Source: Theocolax elegans (taxonomy: Eukaryota > Arthropoda > Insecta > Hymenoptera > Cerocephalidae). Taken from it: 64,000 bases of DNA. The notes under the pieces are model-generated. The model saw only the letters and a program-made list of their open reading frames with translations, searched no databases and was not told the origin of the DNA. Where the stretch lies: the NCBI GenBank assembly GCA_026168455.1, contig CM047430.1, forward strand, positions 29,045,237 through 29,109,236, read 5' to 3'. Shown here in pieces: positions 48,141 through 59,310 of the stretch; positions within the stretch are counted from its first letter, which is position 1; every line of letters starts with the position of its first letter. The translations under genes were made by a program, and so were the position numbers.

Positions 48141-51100
48141 AATACTAATCAACCTTTCCAAACAAATAGTTTGCAGTACTTTAAAGACAGTTTTCTCTAA
48201 TATTCAACTCTTTAGAGTTACATAGTTTGTAAACTTGCAAAAATGAATAAGGTAAAAGACCCAGTATTTTTGGACAAATTATAAGCAAATTTATAAATAT
48301 CTAGTATTTTTTCGAACCGTAAAATGAAATCTTCAAACTTTTTGTAACTACAACTATTGATCGGGGTATATAATTTGTTTATTATTAATATAAAAATATA
48401 TGTACATTCACCTTAAATTGATCGATACGGTATTGAAAAATTCCCCGTACAAGTTACCTATACTTGGACTATACTTGTAAATAAAAAAACTATTGTCTTC
48501 ATAAAAGTGTGGCTCAAACATAACCTCAAAATATTTTACTGTTTATTATAACGGATTTAAAACTCGTATTAACAAAATTTTTGTTCGAAATTTTGTGTCA
48601 TAAACGATTAATACATTGATATTTAACATAAACTTATGTTATCTTCGCTATATTCATAATATACTAGGGGGGTACCCCCTGCTCGCTTCGCTTACCACCC
48701 CCCATTGCTGCTTGAAAATTGTGCATTTGTTATAATTTAGAGTATTATAAATTCTATTTTAAAAATAAACATGCTTCAAAAGGTTGAAAATTGTAGTTTT
48801 CGGTAAAAGTGTGAAAATAGAATATATTCTCTCACAAGTGTGTCGAACGATATTATTCGATATCGCACACTGTATAGAAAATAAATTACATAACTTCTGT
48901 TTATATGTAATAGTAATGTAAAAACATATGCAAACTGGATGGTAGTTTTGAATCACTCAGTATCATCACACATATGCTGACATATACACATTCACTCACC
49001 CACACCAACTCTCACACCCCAACAACTACCTTTACCCGCCCCCATCTACCTACCCACACACCCCCAACATCCAACCATCCACACCTACCTTCACACATCC
49101 ACATCAACCCATACACACACGTACACCTACCTGCACCCATCCTCACATACCTGCATCCACTTCCAAATCCACAAATATATACCTATCCATCTTCATGCAC
49201 TCAAGTTTCACGTTTCACATTCACATCCAGCCACGCACGTGTCAAAATTTAGATTTTAAATCTGTATTTGCCTTCAATTCGAGTCAGTCATCCACTGTAT
49301 ATATAAATCCTAGAAAGTATACATCCAGGGTAACAAACACATGATTCAAAATGATCACCCTTTATTTTCCTATCCATCATCATGCACTCAAGTTTCACGT
49401 TTCACATTCACATTCACCCACACACAAAGAAATTTCGGCATTGGAGATTCCAACTAAATAAAATATACGATTCCCAATACTCATTTGAATTATATGCTAC
49501 AAAATCGCAATGTATAAATACCAAATTAAGAATACAGCAGTTCAAATAAAACCTAGCTTGTAGCATTATCAAAATAGAAATAAAATATACCTAAGCTGGG
49601 CGTAACTGAACACCAAGTATCATTCAATTCTCTTATTCCCCCGTCCGTAACACTGTATGCCAGAGTTGGGAGCGTGGCGTGCCCAAGTCAGGGTTAAAGA
49701 AATACCAGTTGTATTTGAAGTGTATACATCTTTTGTTTTGATTGCAGTATGGGAGCGCTGAGCTCCCATGATTGAAGCACCTTAATCCGGATAGTCTTTC
49801 AATTAACCAACCTCTTATTCGTTATTTCAGAATTACTATTATTTGGGAATACGGAATTGTAAGTTAGTTTGGGATCTCCCAATGCCGAAATATCTTTGTG
49901 TGCACGCACGTATCAAAATTTAGATTTTAAATCTGTATTTGCCTGCAATTCGGGTCAGTCATCCTCTGTATATATAAATCCTAGAAAGTATACATCCAGG
50001 GTAACAAATACATGATTCAAAATGATCACCTTTATATTCAAATTTTGTCTATAGCGGGTATTTTTGAATAATGCTGCGTCTCACACACATGCTCACACAC
50101 CCATATCCAACCATCCACACCTTTTTACACGCACCCACGACACACACTCGCCCCTACCCACCGAACGTCATGCACTCACATTTCACGTTTCACATGCATA
50201 TCCACCCATACGCACATGCTGGTTTTAACATTTAGAATTCAAATGTGTAGTAGCCTGCAATTCGGGTCCGTTATCCCCTGTATATAGAAATCCCGTAACA
50301 TATATATATCAGCGTATATAATCACAAACATGATTCTAAAAGATGGGTATATTTGAACTCTGTATCTCATGCACATGCTCACACACTCATATCCAACCAT
50401 CTACACTTACCAGCACACATCCACATCAACGAATACAGCGGCCACCACCGCAGTTGTTTCGAAAAAATATAGATCATTTTTAATCAGTCTTATTTGTAAC
50501 CCACACATTATTGAAAAAACCACCCTGAACCATGAAAATTAATGATGTAGATAGATGTAGAGACTAATGGGACATATTCTCTATTTCGCGACCACCCTGT
50601 ACCACGAATTCAGAAAATTTCTAAAAAGCGGCGGCATTGGCGGCGACGAAATCTTTTTAATAATAATGTAGATAGATTTTAATAATATAGAAAGTTGTAG
50701 AGTCTAATGGAACATACTTTCTATTTCGCGACCACTGTGTACCACGAATTCAGAAAATCACTCAATTATCATATATAATGTTACGTGCAATCATGTAATA
50801 ATCACGTGATTACACGTCATGTTATATGTACGTGAGGCCACAAGGACTTATCTTAGGAGGCCAGTCAAATTCTTCAGAAATTTCTGAAACAGTGGCGGCG
50901 GCGACGAATTTTTTTTAATAATATAGATAGATTATAAATTAAATTATAAATTAAATTATAAATATAGTATATATTATATTTATAATTTATTAAAATATAA
51001 CATAAAGATTAATACATTGACATTTAACATAAATAGACACTGCTGTCCAAATGCTACTGAGTATTTTACCTTACGTATAATATTCGATTATTCAATCTAA

Positions 51101-51985
51101 CATTACTTGTAAACCTTAAATTGACGGTATAGTAAATAACTCACTGTATTCTAGCACATTAGTGATGATCTTCATCGTAACAAATCTATTTTGCAGCATT
51201 TTGACTAAAAATATTTAGAGGAGAGGAAAGATACAGAAAAATCTTACAATTTTTATACATTTCAAACAAGTGCTGTAAGTTTACAAAACTTAATTATCAA
51301 AACAAAGAATCATAATTTTTTAATTCTTATTAAGAAACTGTAAATAATTTAATATGAACCTATAAAGACAATTTAATTAATTTTTTTACAAAATATATTT
51401 TAACTGTCTTGCTCAGATCTAATTAATATTTAAAAATTTTAATTGACGCATTTTAAGCAAAATTGCAATAACTATATTGATCTTTTTAAAAATCAATTGA
51501 TATAGGTAAGTTGCAACATAACTCTTTAACGATTTAGACTGTCTAAACTAATCTAAGTTTTTAATTTAACCCTATTTCAGTTTGTAAGGAATAGTTTGAG
51601 TTTAGGAGTCGCATACAATATGGTTGTAGCCATGTCCTAGAATTCGATCTCTCTTTCTAAACATTGTGCTAAATAAATTTAATATATTCTATTAATCATC
51701 ATGCATATGAGTAATTGCATACATAAATTTTTGTTATAGGGGCTCCACGACCATCAATACGTTCTAATTATTTATTTCACGTACTCACTGCAGAGGTGGC
51801 AAAGCAAAGAAAATAACTGCAATTGCTCCTACGAACATGTAAAACTTGCACAATAACAGCATTCTGTTAGCAAAGGTACTGATTCTTTCGTAGCATTCTT
51901 CATTTGGCCTATATTCTCTCCATAACATTACTAATTCGGTAAGTAAAGCATGTAATATGTGCGTAGTGGTAATCAATCGAAATCC
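46312..51985 (-). CDS. Insect odorant receptor (7tm_6), partial, N-terminal exon not found
   Basis: Membrane receptor subunit that in insects works with the co-receptor Orco in olfactory neurons. Exons on the minus strand: 51985-51789, 47800-47580, 47508-47405, 47241-47142, 47066-46956, 46595-46440, 46365-46312, all with GT-AG borders. The last six join in frame (about 247 codons). Marker peptides are YPFEINSIPIYLLTVFQ, FCDHIETIYSPIVL, LTGQFLQIIIYCSFAETL, SVAVADAVYNCNW, SQIPFYCTALGLFPID and the end FFMMLEATSE, all typical of this family. The 51.8-kb exon ends in a phase that does not fit the 47800 exon, so an exon is missing between them, a splice site has decayed, or it belongs to a neighbouring gene. 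An expected first exon of about 90 residues was not seen. Confidence 0.85.
48141..48866. other. Intron-like AT-rich DNA specific to copy 1
   Basis: Replaced in copy 2 by a palindrome arm and a TTAA transposon. A GC-rich patch near 48663-48712 holds the palindrome GGGGGTACCCCC next to CTAG on the minus strand, a weak resemblance to a Helitron 3' end. Confidence 0.45.
48974..49250. repeat. Degenerate CA/CCCACA-rich repeat in receptor intron
   Basis: Dominated by CACA, CCAC and CATCCA units. This creates a Thr/His/Pro/Ser frame (48974-49252) that is not a gene. The second copy is at 59412-59670. Confidence 0.85.
49195..50260. repeat. Repeated ATGCACTC...TTTAGATTT module
   Basis: The stretch CATGCACTCAAGTTTCACG, a CA-rich part, then CAAAATTTAGATTTTAAATC, CAATTCG and a TATATAAATCC stretch recurs around 49195-49350, 49380-50030 (split by the MITE) and 50168-50310. 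The three copies are diverged direct repeats. Confidence 0.7.
49421..49902. mobile_element. MITE with about 38-bp terminal inverted repeats, copy 1
   Basis: The left end CACACAAAGAAATTTCGG and the right end (CCGAAATATCTTTGTGTG) are inverted repeats that extend into GCATTGGGAGATCCCAA. It interrupts the ATGCACTC module, which is uninterrupted at 49195-49350. The inside (including GGGAGCGCTGAGCTCCC, itself palindromic) has no coding frame, so the element is non-autonomous. Confidence 0.8.
50520..50945. repeat. Local direct repeat of about 150 bp
   Basis: ACATATTCTCTATTTCGCGA, then CCACGAATTCAGAAAAT, then a GGCGGCGACGAA patch occurs twice with variation. The copy-2 locus has the same arrangement at about 60785-61190. 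Confidence 0.65.
51000..51780. other. AT-rich receptor intron sequence
   Basis: No convincing exon in the correct phase between the 51.8-kb exon and 51000. A short minus frame near 51600-51660 starting MFRKRDRILG ends at a stop and is not preserved in copy 2. Confidence 0.4.
51789..51985 (-). CDS. Odorant receptor N-terminal-half exon, copy 1
   Basis: Starts after TTTTATTTAG with GFRLITTTHILHALLTE and continues through WREYRPNEECYERISTFANR to a membrane segment FVGAIAVIFFALPPL, then donor GTGAGTAC. This matches the stretch just before and including the third membrane helix in hymenopteran odorant receptors. It ends with two bases of a codon, which conflicts with the phase of the next exon found (47800-47580). 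Confidence 0.75.
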
Positions 51986-52239
51986 CTAAATAAAATTAAT
52001 ATACAAATGTTGAGATTGCAAAAAATATTTATTCTTAATCTAATTTCAAAGAAAAAGCTTTGCAGTAAAATACTGGGAAAATTGTTATTTTAAATAACGG
52101 TACACATAGGTATTTTTATATTTATTATAATTTCTTATTATTTATTATTTATTTATTTATATTGTAGACCTTAGTAGTCGTTTTACTAATATAACTATTA
52201 CATTTAATAGCGGTAGCCAAATATACAATTATATATACC

Positions 52240-52560
52240 ATAAGGTACCCAATTGTTGATCTTAAACCAATTTCTGATCAGTATACTAATTCAATAAAAT
52301 AATAAGATTTACAGAAATCTAAACGTTGCTACGCACAATTTAAAGGTGAAACATTAATATCAATAATTGGTTAGTAAACTTAGCTAGGAATTGTTATACG
52401 TACCGAAAATATACTGATCAGAAATTGGTACTTCCCGCTTTTTTTTCTTAGATTGTTGTTTACTTTAAAAATAGCAGTTATTTTATTTTTCAGAGATGGC
52501 TAAAAAGAAGTTAAATACTTATACTTTATGTATGCGTCCAAAAATATACAATTATTTAAA
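52240..52560. repeat. Dispersed repeat with ACCAATTTCTGATCAGTAT inverted pair
   Basis: ACCAATTTCTGATCAGTATA near 52266 and its complement near 52410 form an inverted pair, followed by CTTCCCGCTTTTTTTTCTTAG and GAGATGGCTAAAA. Related sequence occurs at about 15945-16200, 19085-19340 and 62490-62860. It may be a degraded MITE. Confidence 0.55.
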
Positions 52561-52707
52561 ATTATGCGGTATTAAAACATCAAAAATTAATACTAAACAA
52601 TTTATTGCATTATAGTATGTCACGGGCATCTCCGCGCGACGTAGGTATATGAGAAGGATAGAGTGAGCGATAAGGTGTCTCGACTAATGCAAGCGTTGCA
52701 TTGCAGC

Positions 52708-52815
52708 GCGGACGTTAGCTAGATGGTTAGAGTACAAAATTCGTAATCCAAGGTCCGTGTGTTCGAATCACGTCATCCGCCTTTTTTCGCTCCTCGCCTT
52801 TTTAATCCGTAACAA
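52708..52815 (+). repeat. tRNA-derived SINE head / tRNA-Thr-like pseudogene, copy 1
   Basis: The 74-base stretch 52708-52781 has a tRNA-like acceptor stem (GCGGACG against CATCCGC, one mismatch), an A-box-like TTAGCTAGATGGTTAGAG, a TTCGTAA anticodon loop (CGT, threonine) and a canonical B box GTTCGAATC, followed by TTTTTT. The anticodon stem pairs poorly, so a working tRNA is unlikely. The shared tail AATCCGTAACAA suggests a pol III-transcribed SINE. Confidence 0.55.
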
Positions 52816-53202
52816 GTAATAATTAACTAGCAACAATTCCTCGGTCGAAATTACACTACATATATACTTATTTTTTTTATTTTTTTTAAATTTATAATTG
52901 TACAATTTAATTGAATGAAAATGTAAAATATAAAATAATGTGTAATTAATTAACCTAGTATTCAGTTACAATCAATTTTTTTAGTCAATAAAATAAAAAT
53001 AACAGTGTATTATATTTGCAACATTGTATATACTTATTTAATCTTAGTCAATTACACAAAAGTTTATAGATACTGAACATATTTCTACATAATACTGAAA
53101 CAATTAAAAAAAATTAAAAATAATCGACATGATAAAACTTACACTGGAGTAAGGAATTTTAATTTTAATTTTTAATGTAATACCAAATGTAATATTAAAA
53201 AA
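52816..53202. other. AT-rich spacer before the satellite
   Basis: AT-rich with T and A runs, no gene. Confidence 0.55.
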
Positions 53203-54134
53203 TACAATTCCTGTAGATGATGTCCAGGACGACGGACACATCGTCTACTGGAATGTCCACTGGATATTACACGTGGATATGGAAAAAAAATGCAATTCCT
53301 GTAGATGATGTCCAGGTGGTCAGGATGACCTCCAGGACGACGGACACATCGTCTACTGGAATGTCCACTGGATATTACACGTGGATATAGAAAAAAATGC
53401 AATTCCTGTAGATGATGTCCAGGTGGTCAGAATGACCTCCAGGACGACGGATACATCGTCTACTGGAATGTCCACTGGATATTACACGTGGATATGGAAA
53501 AAAATGCAATTCCTGTAGATGATGTCCAGGTGGTCAGGATGACCTCCAGGACGACGGACACATCGTCTACTGGAATGTCCACTGGATATTACACGTGGAT
53601 ATGGAAAAAAATGCAATACCTGTAGATGATGTCCAGGTGGTCAAAGATGACCTCCAGGACGACGGACACATCGTCTACTGGAATGTCCACTGGATATTAC
53701 ACGTGGATATGGAAAAAAAATGCAATTCCTGTAGATGATGTCCAGGTGGTCAGGATGACCTCCAGGACGACGGACACATCGTCTACTGGAATGTCCACTG
53801 GATATTACACGTGGATATAGAAAAAAATGCAATTCCTGTAGATGATGTCCAGGTGGTCAGAATGACCTCCAGGACGACGGATACATCGTCTACTGGAATG
53901 TCCACTGGATATTACACGTGGATATGGAAAAAAATGCAATTCCTGTAGATGATGTCCAGGTGGTCAGGATGTCCTCCAGGACGACGGACACATCGTCTAC
54001 TAGAATGTCCACTGGATATTACACGTGGATATAGAAAAAAATGCAATTCCTGTAGATGATGTCCAGGTGGTCAGGATGACCTCCAGGACGACGGACACAT
54101 CGTCTACTGGAATATCCACTGGATATTCCATGTC
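53203..54134. repeat. 107-bp satellite array, about nine monomers, 4-monomer higher-order period
   Basis: Monomers start (TGCAATTCCTGTAG) at about 53203, 53291, 53398, 53505, 53612, 53721, 53828, 53935 and 54042. The first is about 20 bp short because it lacks the inner TGGTCAGGATGACCTCCAGG. Diagnostic variants (TCAGAATGAC with GGATAC) occur in the 53398 and 53828 monomers, and the eight-A run after GATATGG in the 53203 and 53612 monomers, which gives a period of four monomers (430 bp). Each monomer has inner dyads (GGTGGTC/GACCTCC and TAGATGATGTCC/GGACACATCGTCTA). The frames in it are repeat artefacts. Confidence 0.9.
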
Positions 54135-54280
54135 GAGCATACATACATACACACGTCATAAATATTTATATATATATATATTATATTATATAATAACTTT
54201 GTTTGAGGGTTCGAAATGTGATCTTAAAATTTTGGTCTTAAAATTTTGAACTGAAAATTTTCCTTAGCTAATTAATATAT
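54135..54280. other. AT-rich spacer with (TA)n
   Basis: CATACATACACAC followed by a TA run at about 54160-54192, then AT-rich DNA. No gene. Confidence 0.6.
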
Positions 54281-54540
54281 AGGTGATTTATAATCGTTCA
54301 CGCAGTTGATTCAAAGAAAGGTATTTTTATCGATTTTTGGTGAATGAACCAAGTAACAAGTAATTATTTAATTGACGACGTTTCGATGGAAGTCCACCAC
54401 CCTCATTAGGCTATACCTTTATTAAATCAATCATTGTTTACAAAATCCTATACTTTTGTATTTAAATACATGTAGAATTACTTAATACTTACAAGGGAAC
54501 CCTCATATGTTTGGGAAACAGATCGTGCCCAGCTAGTGTA
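54281..54540 (-). mobile_element. Penelope-like fragment with hammerhead-like motif, copy 1
   Basis: About 260 bp that recurs at 63136-63378. On the minus strand it contains CTAATGA, a possible stem II (GGTGG...CCATC) and CGAAACGTC followed by GTCAATTAAATAA. This layout is typical of hammerheads in Penelope-like elements, though the CTGATGA core here has A for G. No coding part is present. Confidence 0.5.
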
Positions 54541-54551
54541 ATAATTTTAAT

Positions 54552-57375
54552 TCATAACTTTTCACACAAATCAGCCAGATGATTCAGCTGTGACAAAATA
54601 TTCACCTGAAACTAGCTCCCTCTCGTGGCCACGTTTGAACTTCTTCAGCCAATCGTTGGGACCACTGTACGTGTTCTATGACCGGCTAACGCGCAACGCT
54701 GTCTTTCTATCTCACACATCTCCCATATCGCTATCTCTTTTGCTTTCTATAGACATATATATACATAGGGAGACGAAAAAAGGGAAGAAGCAAAAATCGA
54801 GAAAAGGAATTCAGCAAGCAATATCTTTGCATCGATTTTCTTGAATATGCGTGAATGAATTCGGACAAAACTTGTTGTACAGTGAGGGTTAGCAATAAGG
54901 AAAGTAATGCGTGGCCAATAGCACAAAATAAATAAGTAATATTGAAGTGGTTAAAAAGTAAAATCTGGGGGGGCTAGTTAGCTGTATATAATGGCTCTCG
55001 CGCCTATACTTGCGTCAGGTGCTATCGCGCCTTTTGATTTAATTTTTATTTTGGCTTTGCTTATCTTGGTCTTTTTTCAAATAATCACCCAGTGAGGTTA
55101 TTAAAGTGGCTGCTATAAATACAGTCCACCTTACTGAGTTGTGAGGAATAGTCTTTGGCTTTGGCGGAGATCAATAAATTCATTTGTCATATAACTAATA
55201 GTGTAAACAAGCAATAAATTCTCGAATTAACCATTTTTGGAAAATTGAGATTTCAAGAATTTATTTATTTAACGAAATTTTTCACACTGATGGATAAATC
55301 CTTGTACGAGGAAATGCAATCGCTGCGTTTACGATTATTTTTATTTTGAACTACTTAACTACGTTACGTTACGTTACGATGTTCAGTTACCAGTAATAAG
55401 AACTTTCAAGAACTCATTTTTATAAACTATAATTATAATGCAATTAACATAATTTATAATCTTTGGTGATTTGATAAACAATTTTATAAATATAACCATT
55501 GCTTATAGCTATATTACTGTAATAATTCTCATACATCTGTAAGTGTTTATTCACTAGTGGCTTCGAGCATCATAAAGAATGATATTGCTGTCTTAAATGT
55601 CTGCAATTTAATCAGAAAGAATTAAAATTTTAATTAATGATAAGTAATAGTTTTATCTACGCAAGCGCATACCCAAGTAAGGCGTGACAAATCAATTGGA
55701 AATAATCCTAAAGCTGTACAATAGAATGGAATCTGGGATTTCATAATGAGTATTTGTAGGAACGTTCGAAATTGTCGGTTTTTTCCAGTCCAGTTACAAT
55801 TATAAACTGCATCAGCTACTGCAACTGACTAAAATAGACTAATTATCCTATTCATTTAATCACATTTTGCTCCGAATTTGAATTTTTTGAATTATTCGAA
55901 TTCCAATTGGAGGTCAAAATTGGTTCTTTCTTTCAATATTTTGGAGTAATTTAACATATGTCAAGTACCTCTACTTTCATGCAAGTTTTTTACTTGGAAT
56001 ATGGAAATAGTCATTATATGTCTAAATCAAAGTGTTAAATTATACACTTACCAAAAATAATTGTATATTCACACAACTTGTGTATGGAATTATGAATATG
56101 TAAAGTAAACTAGAGACATTGAAATAATTTACCAATTCCAACCTCGAGCACAAAAAATTAAAGAATTGAGAAAAAGATAGATGGTACCTTTTGAGTTAAT
56201 GTTTCTGCAAAACTGCAATAGATAATTATTTGAAGAAACTGCCCAGTTAGATAGAGCACGTTAATGGTCAAATCGGCATATTTTGCTTGTGATAGCAACT
56301 ACAAGTAAAATAATTCAATTTAGATGGTTGGTTTGGTTTTTCCTCATAGTGAATTACAAACTCTTATAAATACCTCTTTTATTTGGTACATATTAACACA
56401 CATACTAATCGATGACAGAAGTATTATGATAAGTACTATAGGACTATATATTGTTTCAATGTGGTCGCAAAATCTACACAATAAAATGTTGTTAAATTCT
56501 AATGAATTTTACTGTTACATTTTCATTTTATTATTTTTTTATCATTTATAATTAAGATAACTATACCTAAAATGAAAATACAGTATAAACATAATTATAA
56601 TATATAAATTCTTTAAATATTTTATAAGTTACCTCAACAATTTACGATGCCTTTTTAAAGGTAATCAAACATTCTTTTAATCGTCCCTCATCAGTTTCAT
56701 CTTCAACAGCATATTGCAAATCGTAGTTTAATACCTATAATAAAATTCCGGAAATAAAATAAGTCTATCATATGGAGCACTTTGATTAAATGGTTATAAT
56801 TAACCTCAAATTGTAAGGAGACGTGCGTTTAGCTGAATAAACAGGGTGTCACAGCAAATCCAATACAAGAGAGCATTGACCATTAGCCATATTTCTTGGA
56901 AAACAGTTAATAAATAAATAGGTATACTATTTATTTCAAAAGGATATCGCACATAAAAAACTCTTTGGGAAAAATCGTACGTATCATTTCCTTCTCTTGT
57001 AAGATATTGAAATATATGTTTCTGAAATTTTATTTTATTTATTTATCATGTTACAATTAATTTTACAAAGAATTCACGATTTCCACGAAATGGCTTAGGT
57101 TACTGTTGTTGTATATGCGAAGAACAAAGTACATATAAAGTTTCTGTATTACTAGAAATAGGGGAGCTAGAATTTTGAAATTTAAAAATTGACATTACTT
57201 ATATTAAATTTTTTTTTAATAAACGTTAATGATAAGTCACCTGATTAAAAAACATATATTAGGTTTTGTAAACGATAATCAATAATGCCATATGACTTGA
57301 CCCCCTAAAGTAGACTAAAACAGCAATTAATTAATATAAAAGTTCGTTATACGATAGCGGGAAAATACTAATCAA
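54552..57375 (-). repeat. Odorant-receptor duplication, copy 2, segment I
   Basis: Matches 45312-48140 closely. Homology ends at AAATACTAATCAACG, where a palindrome arm begins. The frame 54590-54844 is a chance frame in the 3' flank. Confidence 0.9.
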
Positions 57376-57547
57376 CGCTTTACTTTAAATGCTTGTAACT
57401 TCTAAACTATCAAATATTAATACTCAAACCAAAGTCCAATAAAAATCTGAGACAAAATAGTTATAATTTAAAAAAAATGTACGCTTAAATCCGTTAGAAT
57501 GAAGCAGAGTTATAGCGGAATTAAGAATTTGAAGAGATTTAGCTTAA
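57376..57547 (+). mobile_element. Single arm of the 63.4-kb palindromic element
   Basis: Matches 63473-63647 (AACGCTTTACTTTAAATGC through GAAGAGATTTAGC). It is cut at its TTAA by the transposon that starts at 57548. Confidence 0.8.
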
Positions 57548-59310
57548 GGGGTCAAGCCTGGGTTAACTGCTCAAAAAATCGATTTTTTTTTATTAACTTT
57601 TTTTAAAGTATTTCTTACATAAAACATTATCCCAAAATTTGAAAAAAAACAAAAAATTTTTTCGCAAGTTATAATTGAAATAAAGTAAGCATCAATAGAC
57701 ATTATTTCTCTAAAATTATTTTTGCAAAAAGACATTTATTTTAATTTAACTAAAATCATAATTGCGAGGTTTTCGACGTTTACATACAAGTATATTAAAC
57801 GAAGCAACTATCAAGCGTAGAGTTTGGTAAAGTAGAAATCTACTTTACCATACGATTCAAATTTAATAGTTAATAAATAAATGATTCCTTTTACTTATAT
57901 ACTGCACAAATACGTACAGTTCTATTTGAAGTAAATATTGTCTGCATTGATAAAGTATTTACATTATTTTAGTAAATACTCAGTGGATTTTAAATTAAAA
58001 GTATATTTTTAACTTTAAATTTTATTAGTTTTAAGAAATTAATTATAAGTTTATACAAAAAAAGAGCAGTAAAAAAATGCCAGACTCAAGTAACAGAATA
58101 CCTGGTACATCTGCTCATAAAAAAATTATCAACATCAGTAAGAACCAACTACGATGCACTTCCATCAACATTGATCCAGATCAAGTAAAAAGTTAAAAAC
58201 TGATACCATTGAAGAAAGTAGCACAGAAAATAGAATTATTGATATATCACTACTTTTCCCAACATTAGAAGAATTTTTAGTTTGTCAGAATTGTCATGGT
58301 ACAGTTAAATTTTCTGAAGTTGATGTGAGAGGTTTGGGAAGTAAAATAACAATAACATGTACAAACTGTTTTAAGGTATTTGTTATTGATTCAAGTAGAA
58401 AAGTTGGAAAAAAAGTAACGCTCATGAAATAAATAGACGTTAGTGTACACAATGAGAACTCTTGGTCATGGGCATGCTGGTTTAGTTACTTTTTGTGGAA
58501 ATATGGATTTGCCGAGTCGAGTTTCTCACAGTAATTATGACATTATTAATACAGAGATAAAAAATGTTTGTAAAGAAGTTGGTAAACAGTCTATGAAAGC
58601 AACTGTCGAGCAAGTATATGATTCAACAAGTCAGAATTGCCATATAAGTGTATCAGGTGATGGTTCTTGGAGGAAGCGAGGATTCAATTCTCTTCAAGGT
58701 GTTGATACTGCATGAGAATGAAAAAGTAATTGACGTTCCTCCAAAGCAATATTTTTGCAGAGCATGTGAATTGCGACCAGAAGAAGAAACAAAAGAATAT
58801 AGAGAGTGGTACTTTACGGCATGAAATATACTAATTATATTGGAGGTTTGAAACACTTTCACAAATAAGTACACATAAAATAACTTCAACCACATAATAT
58901 CGCACTAAGCACAAATACACTGAGCATAACAAAACACTACTATAATTTTATCTGTATTCTGCAAATATTGTATATCTAAGTGTTGACACATTGGTTATGC
59001 TGAAATGGAGAAACAAAGAATCAATTTCTTGACATAAACAAAATATAAATTTAAGGTTATGCAAATACTTATCTGATATAATTTGTTCATGCAGTTTTAT
59101 AAACCACTAGTTTTTTTTACTTATTTTATTTAGATATTATATAATATAATATATATAATATATAATTCTACTTGATATTATAATGCTTAAAACTGAACTA
59201 CAAACGTGTGGCTGGTGCACACTTCCATTAGCAGCTGTAACACTATATATGCCTCTCTCTTTCTCTATCACGTGACAAGGCTATCCGAAAAATCAATAAT
59301 TTTATGGAAG
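57548..59310 (+). mobile_element. TTAA-target DNA transposon, 5' part (Kolobok-like candidate)
   Basis: Starts directly after TTAA (57544-57547) with GGGGTCAAGCCTGGGTTAA, the complement of the 3' end at 18607-18625. The unoccupied site is visible at 63641-63650 (AGCTTAAGAA). The element is cut at about 59310, where receptor-intron sequence resumes, so it lacks a 3' end. From 58290 it is nearly identical to 16556-17570. Confidence 0.75.
58077..58824 (+). pseudogene. Mutator-like transposase domain protein, N-terminal part, frameshifted
   Basis: Begins MPDSSNRIPGTSAHKK. One frame break near 58190 leads into KKLKTDTIEESS and then FLVCQNCHGTVKF, with a second cysteine pair TCTNC, ending at a stop near 58431. 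Another frame (58443-58715) carries GHGHAGLVTFCGNMDL and VSGDGSWRKRGFNSLQG, and a third ends CRACELRPEEE at 58824. Order and motifs match the Mutator-like transposase domain family. The C-terminal half is absent. Confidence 0.7.

Larger units (their letters stand above)
48867..52815 (-). repeat. Odorant-receptor duplication, copy 1, segment II
   Basis: Matches 59311-63125. Holds a CA-rich region, a MITE, the N-terminal-half exon and a tRNA-like SINE head. The differences from copy 2 are a mix of substitutions and small indels. Confidence 0.9.

Noticed and set aside
48974..49252. 92-codon Thr/His/Pro-rich frame
   Set aside because: Product of a degenerate CA-rich repeat in a receptor intron. 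It is kept in copy 2 only because repeat units lack stop codons.
51600..51662. Short minus-strand frame MFRKRDRILG as a missing receptor exon
   Set aside because: Stops after about 20 codons and is disrupted by different sequence in copy 2.
52708..52781. Functional tRNA-Thr(CGT)
   Set aside because: The anticodon stem does not pair, the D arm appears one base short, and an acceptor mismatch is present. A tRNA-derived SINE fits better.
53626..53820. Frames of 64-76 codons on both strands within the satellite
   Set aside because: They are made of the repeated 107-bp monomer and shift frame from monomer to monomer.
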